Below, piece by piece: positions 18,205 through 25,091 of a DNA stretch of 64,000 nucleotides. Source of the stretch: Bacillota bacterium (lineage in GTDB: Bacteria; Bacillota; Clostridia; Acetivibrionales; DTU013). The stretch is from positions 91,151-155,150 of the forward strand of contig JAEZRE010000001.1 of assembly GCA_023412915.1 (NCBI GenBank), written 5' to 3'. The notes beneath the pieces were generated by a model. That model did not search any database. It saw only the letters and a program-made list of their open reading frames with translations, and was not told the origin of the DNA. How positions within the stretch are numbered: the stretch's first letter is position 1; every line of letters starts with the position of its first letter. The translations under genes and the position numbers were made by a program.

Positions 18205-19092
18205 TTAGGGTTTTTTAATCTCAGCTTTCCCGATTTCCTCGTAATAATTCGCTATTGCGCTGTGATCGCACTGGCCGCAGTCATTGGCATGGAGAAATTG
18301 AAGCATTTCCATCACGGATGCTGTCAAGGGCAGAGGCGAGCCGACACTGTGGCCGGTTTCCAACGCATTGTTGAGGTCTTTTATGTGAAGGTCTACTTTG
18401 AAGCCGGGTTTGAAGTTGCGATCAAGTATCATAGGCACCTTTGCATTCATTACGGTTGAACCGGCAAGGCCGCCTTTTATGGCGTTAAAAACCAACTCAG
18501 GGTCCACGCCGGCCTTGGTTGCCAAAAGAAACGCTTCTGAGACTGCCGCAATGTTAACAGCCACTATGATTTGGTTAGCCAGCTTTGTTGTATTGCCCGC
18601 GCCTATATCGCCGCAATAAACGGCGCTGCCGCCCATGGCCATAAGGATATTATAAACACGGTCGAAGATATCCTTTTTGCCTCCTACCATTATGGAGAGC
18701 GTACCGTCGACCGCTTTGGGCTCTCCGCCTGAAACAGGTGCGTCCAGCATTTCCACACACTTTTCTGTGCATGCCTTGTAAACTTCCTGCGACGCGAGAG
18801 GAGCGATGGAGCTCATATCGATAAGAATACTGCCCGGCTTCGCACCTTCCAGAACGCCGTTTTTACCGAGAACGGCCGCCTTGACATGGGGAGAGTTCGG
18901 CACCATGGTGATGATTATCTCACTCTGCGCGGCAACGTCCTTCGCGGAATCGGCTGCAGCAGCGCCAAGAGCGGTCAGAGCGTTTATGTTTTCGGCATTT
19001 ATATCGTAAACAACCAGTTCATAGCCCTTTTTAATCAAATTTTTTGCCATGGGCTTGCCCATGATACCAAGTCCGATAAAACCAATTTTCAT
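18205..19092 (-). CDS. Beta-hydroxyacid dehydrogenase (tartronate semialdehyde/3-hydroxyisobutyrate dehydrogenase family)
   Basis: NAD(P)-dependent reductase of 295 residues. It has the N-terminal Rossmann motif FIGLGIMGKPMAKNL, the family substrate-binding motif DAPVSGGEPKA near residue 120, and the catalytic lysine region NTTKLANQIIV near residue 170. The family includes 2-hydroxy-3-oxopropionate reductase (GarR). It is the last gene of the - operon behind the split transketolase, 14 bp downstream, with a good GGAGGT site. In an apiose/apionate context it could reduce a short-chain aldehyde acid or related C3/C4 intermediate; this is inference. Confidence 0.85.
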   Translation of the reverse strand: MKIGFIGLGIMGKPMAKNLIKKGYELVVYDINAENINALTALGAAAADSAKDVAAQSEIIITMVPNSPHVKAAVLGKNGVLEGAKPGSILIDMSSIAPLASQEVYKACTEKCVEMLDAPVSGGEPKAVDGTLSIMVGGKKDIFDRVYNILMAMGGSAVYCGDIGAGNTTKLANQIIVAVNIAAVSEAFLLATKAGVDPELVFNAIKGGLAGSTVMNAKVPMILDRNFKPGFKVDLHIKDLNNALETGHSVGSPLPLTASVMEMLQFLHANDCGQCDHSAIANYYEEIGKAEIKKP

Positions 19093-19106
19093 AATATCTA
19101 CCTCCG

Positions 19107-20042
19107 TTATTTCGCAAGATTGTACATGCTTTCGATTGCAGCCTTTATATTTTGCGTCGTCAGTCCCAGATATTCCAGTATTTCATCATATGAGTGCGCG
19201 CTGCATCCAAAATGATCGTGAATACCCATATGCTCCATGGGTCGCCCGAGGTGACGGACAGCGCGTCCGATTGCCGATCCAAGCCCGCCGATCACGCTGT
19301 GTTCTTCGGCAGTCACGATAGCTTTGCAGCTTCCGGCCAGGTTGCATATCACCTCATCACTGAGCGGCTTGATGGTGCTCACATTGATCACCTTGACAGA
19401 AATGCTGTCTTCGACAAGCCGGGCGGCTTCCAATGCTTTGATGCACATAAAACCAGTAGCAAAGACAGCTACATCGCTGCCTTCCCGAAGCACTGAGGGG
19501 ACCCCGATCTCAAACGGCGCGTCTTCAGCTGTCACGTTATCGTAGCTGTTACGGTTGAGACGTATATAGCAGGGACCATTGTGCGCCGCCATTGCGCGGA
19601 CGGCCTTGACGGTTTCGTTTGCGTCGACGGGGCATAAGACCGTCATGTTCGGAATAGCGCTCATTATTGCCATATCCTCCACTGACTGATGCGTCGCGCC
19701 GTCTCCGAAATCGGAGCAGCCGGAGGAAGAGCCGCAGATTTTGACATTCAAGCGGCCTATGGCGACTGTCTGACGGATCTGATCATAGGCGCGGCCTGCG
19801 GAAAACACCGCAAAGGAGTTGGTAAAGGCAGTTTTACCCGATAGCGCAAGTCCCGCCGCAACTGACGTCATGTTGGCTTCGGCAATGCCCATTTCAAAAT
19901 AGCGTTCGGGAAAAGCGTTCTGAAACATATAAGACATGGTGGATTTTCCAAGATCGGCTTCGAGCACGACGATATTCGGGTTCTCTTCTCCCAAAGCCAC
20001 CAGTGTAGAGCCGTAAGCAGTTCTTTGATTATTGCAACTCAT
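19107..20042 (-). CDS. Transketolase, C-terminal subunit (pyrimidine-binding)
   Basis: Split-transketolase subunit of 311 residues carrying the pyrimidine-binding and C-terminal domains. Visible features are YFEMGIAEANMTSVAAGLA (the Glu that activates thiamine diphosphate), SGCSDFGDGATHQSVEDMA and GPCYIRLNR. It follows the N-terminal subunit by 18 bp with an AAAGGAGA site. Together they transfer a two-carbon ketol unit. Split transketolases are known in D-apiose catabolism as the apulose-4-phosphate transketolase pair (AptA/AptB), which fits the neighbouring apionate genes, but no apulose kinase is visible here. Confidence 0.9.
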   Translation of the reverse strand: MSCNNQRTAYGSTLVALGEENPNIVVLEADLGKSTMSYMFQNAFPERYFEMGIAEANMTSVAAGLALSGKTAFTNSFAVFSAGRAYDQIRQTVAIGRLNVKICGSSSGCSDFGDGATHQSVEDMAIMSAIPNMTVLCPVDANETVKAVRAMAAHNGPCYIRLNRNSYDNVTAEDAPFEIGVPSVLREGSDVAVFATGFMCIKALEAARLVEDSISVKVINVSTIKPLSDEVICNLAGSCKAIVTAEEHSVIGGLGSAIGRAVRHLGRPMEHMGIHDHFGCSAHSYDEILEYLGLTTQNIKAAIESMYNLAK

Positions 20043-20060
20043 TGGTTTCTCCTTTCGCCA

Positions 20061-20882
20061 TCAGGCCAGTTCGCGCAATGCGCGCTCATAGGTTTCCTCA
20101 GTCAGTGCGGCGTTATGGAACGCGGCGTTGTTCTCAGCGAAGCTCACACCCCGCCCTTTCACTGTGTGTGCTATGATTACTGTGGGCTGACCTTTAATTT
20201 GGCCGGCTTCGTCAAAAGCAGTGAGGATTTGTTCCATATTATGGCCGTCGATATCGATGACATGCCATCCGAAAGCGCTCCATTTCTCATTTAGCGGGTT
20301 GGTGTTGAAGCGTTCCACAACAGGGCCTGTCGCCTGGAGATCGTTTTTATCTATGATCGCGATGAGGTTGTCCGCCTTGTAGGCGCTTGCGGCCATCGCG
20401 GCCTCCCAGATCTGTCCTTCAGCGATCTCGCCGTCTCCCATCAGTACATATACCTTGCGTGAAATTTTGTTGAGGCGCATACCGAGAGCCATACCGAGTC
20501 CAATGGAGAGCCCCTGGCCAAGCGAGCCGGTTCCGGCTTCAATGCCTGGAGTTTTCAGTACGTCAGGATGCCCTTGCAGATGCGAACCGATGGCTTTGGT
20601 TGTCTTCAGATCCTCCACGGGGAAGAATCCGGCCTCGGCCAAAGCGGCATATTGCAGGATGGCGACATGCCCCTTGCTGAGAAGAAACCTGTCGCGGTCG
20701 GGGTTTTTGGGCTGCGATGGGTCGTAATGCATTTTATGAAAATAGAGTGCCGCGACGATGTCTGCTGCGGAGTTGGAACCGCCGATATGTCCGGCGACCC
20801 CCACGCCCATGCTGACTATTACGTTACGTCTAAGCTGCTGCGCTTTCGCAGTCAGGAATTCCAGATGTTGCTTATTGTACAT
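20061..20882 (-). CDS. Transketolase, N-terminal subunit (diphosphate-binding)
   Basis: Thiamine diphosphate-binding half of a split transketolase, 273 residues. It contains GHIGGSNSAADIVAALYF, LSKGHVAILQYAALAEAG, the cofactor motif GDGEIAEGQIWEAAMAA and the ThDP/metal-binding IDKNDLQATG. An in-frame ATG at 20891 overlaps the upstream stop as ATGA, but the AGGAG there abuts it with no spacing, so I chose the ATG at 20882, nine bases after AGGAG. It is co-transcribed between the TIM-barrel gene (20888) and the C-terminal subunit. Confidence 0.9.
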   Translation of the reverse strand: MYNKQHLEFLTAKAQQLRRNVIVSMGVGVAGHIGGSNSAADIVAALYFHKMHYDPSQPKNPDRDRFLLSKGHVAILQYAALAEAGFFPVEDLKTTKAIGSHLQGHPDVLKTPGIEAGTGSLGQGLSIGLGMALGMRLNKISRKVYVLMGDGEIAEGQIWEAAMAASAYKADNLIAIIDKNDLQATGPVVERFNTNPLNEKWSAFGWHVIDIDGHNMEQILTAFDEAGQIKGQPTVIIAHTVKGRGVSFAENNAAFHNAALTEETYERALRELA

Positions 20883-20887
20883 ATCTG

Positions 20888-21727
20888 TCATCTCCTTTCA
20901 TTTTGTTCGAAGTGATTGGTTTGCTCGAAGTAATTCTTGAGTAGTCTGAGTGTCTCAGGCGCGTCGCTGTTCAGATCCGACGAGTACGCCTCGCAGCTGA
21001 TACGCCCGTCATATCCCGCCTCGATTATATTGCTGCAAAACTCCCGGTATAGCTTTTCAGATCCGTCGCCTTCACGTGGAAAGACACGTCCCGCCGGGTT
21101 TGCAAAATGGATATGGGTAAGGTAAGACCTACCGTATTCGGGAATGTTGGACAGAGGCTCGTTTTCTTCTGCCATATGATAAAGATCGGCCAGAACCCTG
21201 ACCTGTTTGCCGCCCACATCGCGGGCGAGCTGCACGCCTTCCTCGAAGGTATTGATAATATTGCATTCAGCTTTACGCAAAGGCTCGATTGTTATGGTTG
21301 TACCATACCGGGACGCCACGGTGTCCGCATATTTCAAAAGGCGGACGATCTGCGTATAGGCCTCCGATTTGCTGAAGCCCTCCGGATACCTTTTGGCGCC
21401 GCCGCTGCCGAAAACGATGTTTTCAGCGCCCAACTTTACAGCCGCAGCGACAGCCTTGTCTACATAGGAGTAAACCGCGCCGAAATCAACCTCCGGCCCC
21501 GTTAATCTCATGACGGGAGGGAAAAAGTTGTTGCAGCTTTCACACTTAAGTCCGCTTTCGTTTAAGTCTTCGAGCAGTCGGTTGAAGCTGACCTCAGGCA
21601 GTCTCATGATCTCTGCGAGCGGCAGCTCGGCATAGTCATAGCCGAAGCGCCGGAATAGCGCCAGATGTTCCGAGCCGGTACCGTCGGGTGTATTGGACAA
21701 CATGTTTAAGCAGCAGCCGTATTTCAT
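20888..21727 (-). CDS. Sugar isomerase/epimerase, xylose-isomerase-like TIM barrel
   Basis: Metal-dependent AP-endonuclease-2-fold protein of 279 residues. The expected metal ligands lie in TIEPLRK (Glu), LADLYHM (Asp-His), HIHFANPAGR (His) and SCEAYS (Glu), an arrangement found in hydroxypyruvate isomerases and ketose 3-epimerases. The frame is open to 21778, but AAAGGA ten bases before 21727 marks the start. It is the first gene of the - operon, under the promoter at 21812-21840. A role as apiose, erythrulose or related ketose isomerase is plausible; the exact reaction cannot be read from sequence. Confidence 0.8.
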   Translation of the reverse strand: MKYGCCLNMLSNTPDGTGSEHLALFRRFGYDYAELPLAEIMRLPEVSFNRLLEDLNESGLKCESCNNFFPPVMRLTGPEVDFGAVYSYVDKAVAAAVKLGAENIVFGSGGAKRYPEGFSKSEAYTQIVRLLKYADTVASRYGTTITIEPLRKAECNIINTFEEGVQLARDVGGKQVRVLADLYHMAEENEPLSNIPEYGRSYLTHIHFANPAGRVFPREGDGSEKLYREFCSNIIEAGYDGRISCEAYSSDLNSDAPETLRLLKNYFEQTNHFEQNERR

Positions 21728-21811
21728 AAGATAGTAATCCTTTACAATTATTGATTTAGTATATCCAGATGATTGCAATGCATCTTAAAGATTAAATATG
21801 TTACGAGTTAA

Positions 21812-21840
21812 ATTGTAATACATATTACATAACACGTCAA
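21812..21840 (-). promoter_or_regulatory. Promoter of the minus operon
   Basis: Read on the - strand: TTGACG (21835-21840), a 17-bp spacer, TACAAT (21812-21817). It faces the isomerase/transketolase operon, whose first start codon is at 21727. Confidence 0.65.
21815..21828. promoter_or_regulatory. GntR-type operator on the minus promoter
   Basis: Dyad GTAAT-ACAT-ATTAC lies between and overlapping the -10 and -35 boxes of the - promoter, where a repressor would block polymerase. The half-site GTAATAC recurs in the operator at 22785-22805, and TTGTAAT in the one at 21895-21913. Confidence 0.55.
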
Positions 21841-21861
21841 TGCCTTTTTAACTATAAAAAG

Positions 21862-21890
21862 TTGACAGACACTAATATTTTAATTAGAAT
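21862..21890 (+). promoter_or_regulatory. Promoter of the GntR regulator gene
   Basis: TTGACA (21862-21867), 17-bp spacer, TAGAAT (21885-21890), a near-consensus sigma-A promoter 48 bp before the regulator start. Confidence 0.75.
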
Positions 21891-21894
21891 TAGA

Positions 21895-21913
21895 TTGTAA
21901 TAATATAATACAA
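21895..21913. promoter_or_regulatory. GntR-type operator downstream of the regulator promoter
   Basis: The near-palindrome TTGTAATAATATAATACAA sits at the transcription start region of the + promoter, so the regulator probably represses its own gene. Seven of nine base pairs of the dyad match. A related TAACGTA core follows at 21915. Confidence 0.5.
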
Positions 21914-21937
21914 CTAACGTATATTGGAAGGTAAAAT

Positions 21938-22651
21938 ATGCCGGTTCAATCGATTGATCGTCAGAATATATCCGAGATGGTTTTTAAGCAGCTTATGGAG
22001 CTCATCTCCTCAGGCGAATGGAAGCAGGGGGAGAAGATTCCCGCGGAAACCGAGCTTGCCGAGACTATGGGGGTCTCGCGCGTTTCCATTCGAGCGGCCC
22101 TGCAAAAGCTTTCGAGCCTTGGGCTCATTGAGCGGAAGCAGGGGCACGGTACTATCGTATGCGATCTTTCAAGCGGACAGCAGATCAATGGCCTGGTTCC
22201 CATACTGGTGCTTTTGCCGCCCGACATACAATCCATGAATGAATACCGGCTGATCCTCGAATGCGGCGCGGCGGAATTGGCTGCGCTTCGCTGCGATGAT
22301 AAGATTATAAAAAGACTAGAAGAGAATCTGAACGAGATGGAGCGCTTGAATGCTGAAAAGAAAGACAGCGCGAGCGTTGACGTAGACTTTCATTATATTA
22401 TTGCCGAAGCGACGAAAAATCCGCTTATCATCAAAACTCACCAGATCATGAGAGAATCCTTCATGGAGTGTATGAGGACATATAAACGGCTGACGGATGT
22501 ACGCGCGGGCTTCTACTATCACCGCAATCTGATCGAAGCCCTTCGCAACAGGGATTCATTCGGCGCAAGAAGAATTATGGAGGAACACCTCAAGAAGAAT
22601 CAGATAGATCTGGAACGGGCCATGGAAAAGGCTAAGATTACTGAAGAATAG
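21938..22651 (+). CDS. GntR-family regulator, FCD (FadR) subfamily
   Basis: DNA-binding repressor of 237 residues. The winged helix spans about residues 10-75 (ELAETMGVSRVSIRAALQKL is the recognition region; IERKQGHGTIV the wing), and an all-helical FCD ligand domain spans about 105-220, with the metal/ligand residues in DVDFHYIIAEAT and FYYHRNLIEAL. A GGAAGG site precedes the ATG. It lies between two divergent catabolic operons, with matching dyads on its own promoter, on the - promoter and before the + operon, the standard layout of a local substrate-induced repressor. Confidence 0.92.
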   Translation: MPVQSIDRQNISEMVFKQLMELISSGEWKQGEKIPAETELAETMGVSRVSIRAALQKLSSLGLIERKQGHGTIVCDLSSGQQINGLVPILVLLPPDIQSMNEYRLILECGAAELAALRCDDKIIKRLEENLNEMERLNAEKKDSASVDVDFHYIIAEATKNPLIIKTHQIMRESFMECMRTYKRLTDVRAGFYYHRNLIEALRNRDSFGARRIMEEHLKKNQIDLERAMEKAKITEE

Positions 22652-22666
22652 AATTTCCATATATTA

Positions 22667-22708
22667 AAAGATACCCGTACACAATGGTGTGCGGGTATCT
22701 TTTTGATC
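22667..22708 (+). terminator. Rho-independent terminator of the GntR gene
   Basis: AAAAGATACCCGTACAC and GTGTGCGGGTATCTTTTT form a long stem with an AATG loop, one G-U pair and a T tract. It separates the regulator gene from the + operon, which therefore needs its own promoter. Confidence 0.9.
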
Positions 22709-22739
22709 TCGTTACATTCTTTGTGCCTAAAAAGTGATA

Positions 22740-22769
22740 TTGACAATTCAGATAAACGCGCTGTAAAAT
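22740..22769 (+). promoter_or_regulatory. Promoter of the apionate operon
   Basis: TTGACA (22740-22745), 18-bp spacer, TAAAAT (22764-22769). A TATAAT at 22769-22774 overlaps but is too far from this -35. Confidence 0.6.
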
Positions 22770-22784
22770 ATAATCGAATAATGG

Positions 22785-22805
22785 GTATTACATATAACGT
22801 AATAC
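22785..22805. promoter_or_regulatory. Perfect 7+7 bp dyad operator
   Basis: GTATTAC (22785-22791) and GTAATAC (22799-22805) are exact inverted repeats around the 7-nt spacer ATATAAC, located just after the expected transcription start. It combines the GTAATAC half-site of the regulator region with the CATATAACGTA core found again at 24861 and 25037. Confidence 0.65.
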
Positions 22806-22917
22806 AAATATATAATTGGAATAAACCATTCTAACGCCTTGATGATTTCAGACTAAATATGGAAAGAGTATATCATGCGGTATAGAGAATAAAAATAAAT
22901 CCGGAGGTTGGTCAGAT

Positions 22918-23940
22918 ATGAAAGCGATCGTATTTCATGCCCCAAAAACGATAAGCATCGAAGAAGTGAAAATACCGGAGTACAAGCAGGATGAAGCGCT
23001 GATCAAAGTGATGCAGGTTGGTATCTGCGGCGGGGACGTGCATTTCTATGACGGTTCTCAGCCCTATGCGAATTATCCTCAGATCTATGGCCACGAAATG
23101 GTCGGAACGATCGAAGCGCTGCCTGAGGGTATCGAGTCCGGATTTAAGAAAGGCGACCTTGTCGTTTCCGAAATCTTAAGCCCTTGTGGTACATGCTATC
23201 CTTGCAGGCACGGCAAGCCGAATTGCTGTGCTGACCTTAAAGTAATCGGCGCGCACACGCAGGGAGCCTTTGCAGAATATGCCGTATATCCGATAAGGAA
23301 TTTACACAAAGTACCTGAAAACGTCGGTATTGACTCGGCCGTACTTGTGGAACCATACACGATCGGATACCACTGCGTGCAGCGTTCTGAGATCGTTGAC
23401 GGTGAAACGGCGCTTGTGATAGGAGCCGGCGCAATCGGCCTTACAATAGTGGATATATTGAAGACAAAAGGCGTGCGGGTGATCGTCGCCGATCTGTCCG
23501 AATATCGTTTGAACAAGGCTTTAGCAATGGGAGCGGATATTGTGATAAATTCCGGCAGCGAAGATCTTTTGAAACGTGTAATGGAGCTGACGGACGGAGA
23601 GGGAGCCGGTGTGGTTTTTGAAGCGACAGGGGTAAGCGCCATTATGAGCCTGACGCAGGATCTGGTCGCGGCGGGCGGCATGATCACTATCGTCGGCCTT
23701 ACTACCAGGGATGTTTCGTTTCATGGGTTGAATTTCACCAAACGAGAAATGACAATCCATGGGTCGCGTAATTCCGTAGGCGCGTTTGAGCCTGTGCTTA
23801 AGCTTATGAGTGAGGGCAGGCTTCATGAAAAAGAGCTGCTTACCAAAAAGATCGCATTTGATGACGCGGTCGAGGGTTTCCGCTATGTTTTGGAGAATTT
23901 GGCTTCAGAGGGCAAGGTTGTTATTGAAGTAAATGTTTAA
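22918..23940 (+). CDS. Zinc-dependent medium-chain dehydrogenase
   Basis: NAD(P)-dependent alcohol dehydrogenase of 340 residues, related to threonine/polyol dehydrogenases. Catalytic zinc ligands Cys37, His59 and Glu60 and structural cysteines 90, 93, 96 and 104 are present, with the Rossmann motif VIGAGAIGLTIVDIL. CCGGAGG precedes the ATG. It is the first gene of the operon that encodes ApnL-, ApnO- and OiaC-like enzymes. The known D-apiose dehydrogenase belongs to the Gfo/Idh family and is not found here, so this enzyme is a candidate to oxidise D-apiose to the lactone, or to act on erythrulose or another product. Both are inference. Confidence 0.88.
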   Translation: MKAIVFHAPKTISIEEVKIPEYKQDEALIKVMQVGICGGDVHFYDGSQPYANYPQIYGHEMVGTIEALPEGIESGFKKGDLVVSEILSPCGTCYPCRHGKPNCCADLKVIGAHTQGAFAEYAVYPIRNLHKVPENVGIDSAVLVEPYTIGYHCVQRSEIVDGETALVIGAGAIGLTIVDILKTKGVRVIVADLSEYRLNKALAMGADIVINSGSEDLLKRVMELTDGEGAGVVFEATGVSAIMSLTQDLVAAGGMITIVGLTTRDVSFHGLNFTKREMTIHGSRNSVGAFEPVLKLMSEGRLHEKELLTKKIAFDDAVEGFRYVLENLASEGKVVIEVNV

Positions 23941-23963
23941 TACAAAAGGAGATGCAAACTTAT

Positions 23964-24800
23964 ATGAAACCATCGTTATTTGTTGCAACGCCGGAGTTTC
24001 CGGCAGATTCCCAGTATGTCCACCTCTACAGAGATCGTGTTGACATCAATATCAAGCGTGCTGCCGAGCAGGGCTTCGAGGCGGTTGAATTTATCATAAA
24101 CGATCCCGACGAGTGTGATGTGGCATTGCTGGAAAAGGCGATATCCGACAACCATATAGACCTTGCCTGCATCAACACGGGTTATATCGCGTCAGCCATG
24201 AAATATACCCTCGTTTCGCCGGACAAGACGGTTATGGATAAAGCCATGAAGAAGCTTAAAAAGTGCATCGATATCGCGGAGAGGATGAATTGCTTCGTAG
24301 GTATCGGATTGTTCCGCGGCGCGTGCATTCCTGACAAACCGATCCGTTATTCGCGTGATTTGCTGGTGGAAGTACTTAAAGAAGCAACGGCATATGCCGG
24401 CCTGAAAAAGGTTGACCTTTCTTTTGAAGCCACCAACCGCTTTGAGATCAACTTTATCAATAATACGGCTGAAGGACTGGATATTGTCGAACGCGTTGGC
24501 GCAGACAATCTGGGGATGACGCTTGATTTGTTCCACATCTATTTGGAAGACCGGAATATGTATGAAGCCATTGCAATGTGCAAAGATCACATTCGCCATA
24601 TGCATTTCAGTGATTCCGACCGTTGGCCTGCAGGCTTTTCACATGGAGAGATCGATTTCCCCGCACTGATCCAGCTGCTGCACGCGCTCGGCTTCGACGG
24701 ATATCTTTCTGAAGGGCTGGTTCGCGCAGATAACGCGGATGAATGTGCGCGCGTTACGGCGGCCTATCTCAAAGGCCTGATTAAGAAATATTCGATATAG
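23964..24800 (+). CDS. Sugar isomerase/epimerase, TIM barrel (DTE-like)
   Basis: Metal-dependent isomerase/epimerase of 278 residues with the AP-endonuclease-2 fold. Likely metal and catalytic residues are in LSFEATNRFE (Glu), MTLDLFHIYLED (Asp, His), HMHFSDSDRW (His) and YLSEGL (Glu). An in-frame ATG at 23952 touches the AAGGAG site, so 23964 is preferred. It is the second gene of the operon, 23 bp after the dehydrogenase. It could interconvert C4 or C5 ketoses such as erythrulose, or be an apiose isomerase; I cannot choose. Confidence 0.8.
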   Translation: MKPSLFVATPEFPADSQYVHLYRDRVDINIKRAAEQGFEAVEFIINDPDECDVALLEKAISDNHIDLACINTGYIASAMKYTLVSPDKTVMDKAMKKLKKCIDIAERMNCFVGIGLFRGACIPDKPIRYSRDLLVEVLKEATAYAGLKKVDLSFEATNRFEINFINNTAEGLDIVERVGADNLGMTLDLFHIYLEDRNMYEAIAMCKDHIRHMHFSDSDRWPAGFSHGEIDFPALIQLLHALGFDGYLSEGLVRADNADECARVTAAYLKGLIKKYSI

Positions 24801-24860
24801 TGCTTGCGCGGCTTGGTGCCAAAGCTACTGAATACTGTTATATCGTTGTTAAAAAATAAA

Positions 24861-24916
24861 CATATAACGTATGAGGGTTTTCGAGAAGGAGTAATCGATC
24901 AAGTCATCATATGTTT
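24861..24916 (+). repeat. Upstream copy of a duplicated leader segment
   Basis: CATATAACGTATG at 24861-24873 and CATCATATGTTT at 24905-24916 recur in the same order and nearly the same distance (44 against 43 bp) at 25037 and 25080, where the second block holds the start codon of the lactonase gene. In this copy the ATG reads straight into TAA, so it is a non-coding remnant. It retains AAGGAG at 24885. The rest of the 24801-25085 gap shows no gene. Confidence 0.55.
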
Positions 24917-24984
24917 TAATATAGTGTCTGATTGAAACGATACAAAAACAGCCATGGAAATTTTTTATGAGGGTGCTTAACGTA

Positions 24985-25015
24985 TTGACAATGCGCACTA
25001 CATGTGTTTTACTAT
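24985..25015 (+). promoter_or_regulatory. Possible internal promoter of the lactonase gene
   Basis: TTGACA (24985-24990) is followed at 17 bp by TTTACT and at 19 bp by TACTAT; neither pair is ideal. The CATATAACGTATG core at 25037 lies just downstream, where a repressor could block it. Confidence 0.35.
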
Positions 25016-25036
25016 CCTTAGACGGCAAACACAAAT

Positions 25037-25091
25037 CATATAACGTATGTATAGTGCAGTTATAATCGAAAGCGAGATACATCATATGTTT
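25037..25091 (+). repeat. Downstream copy of the duplicated leader segment
   Basis: It carries the identical 13-mer CATATAACGTATG (25037-25049) and CATCATATGTTT (25080-25091), overlapping the start of the lactonase gene. The 13-mer is shared, apart from its last bases, with the operator at 22785. Confidence 0.55.

Noticed and set aside
20042..20061. Split transketolase as a broken single gene
   Set aside because: Each half has its own ribosome site and start, the gap is 18 bp, and split transketolases are a known normal form.
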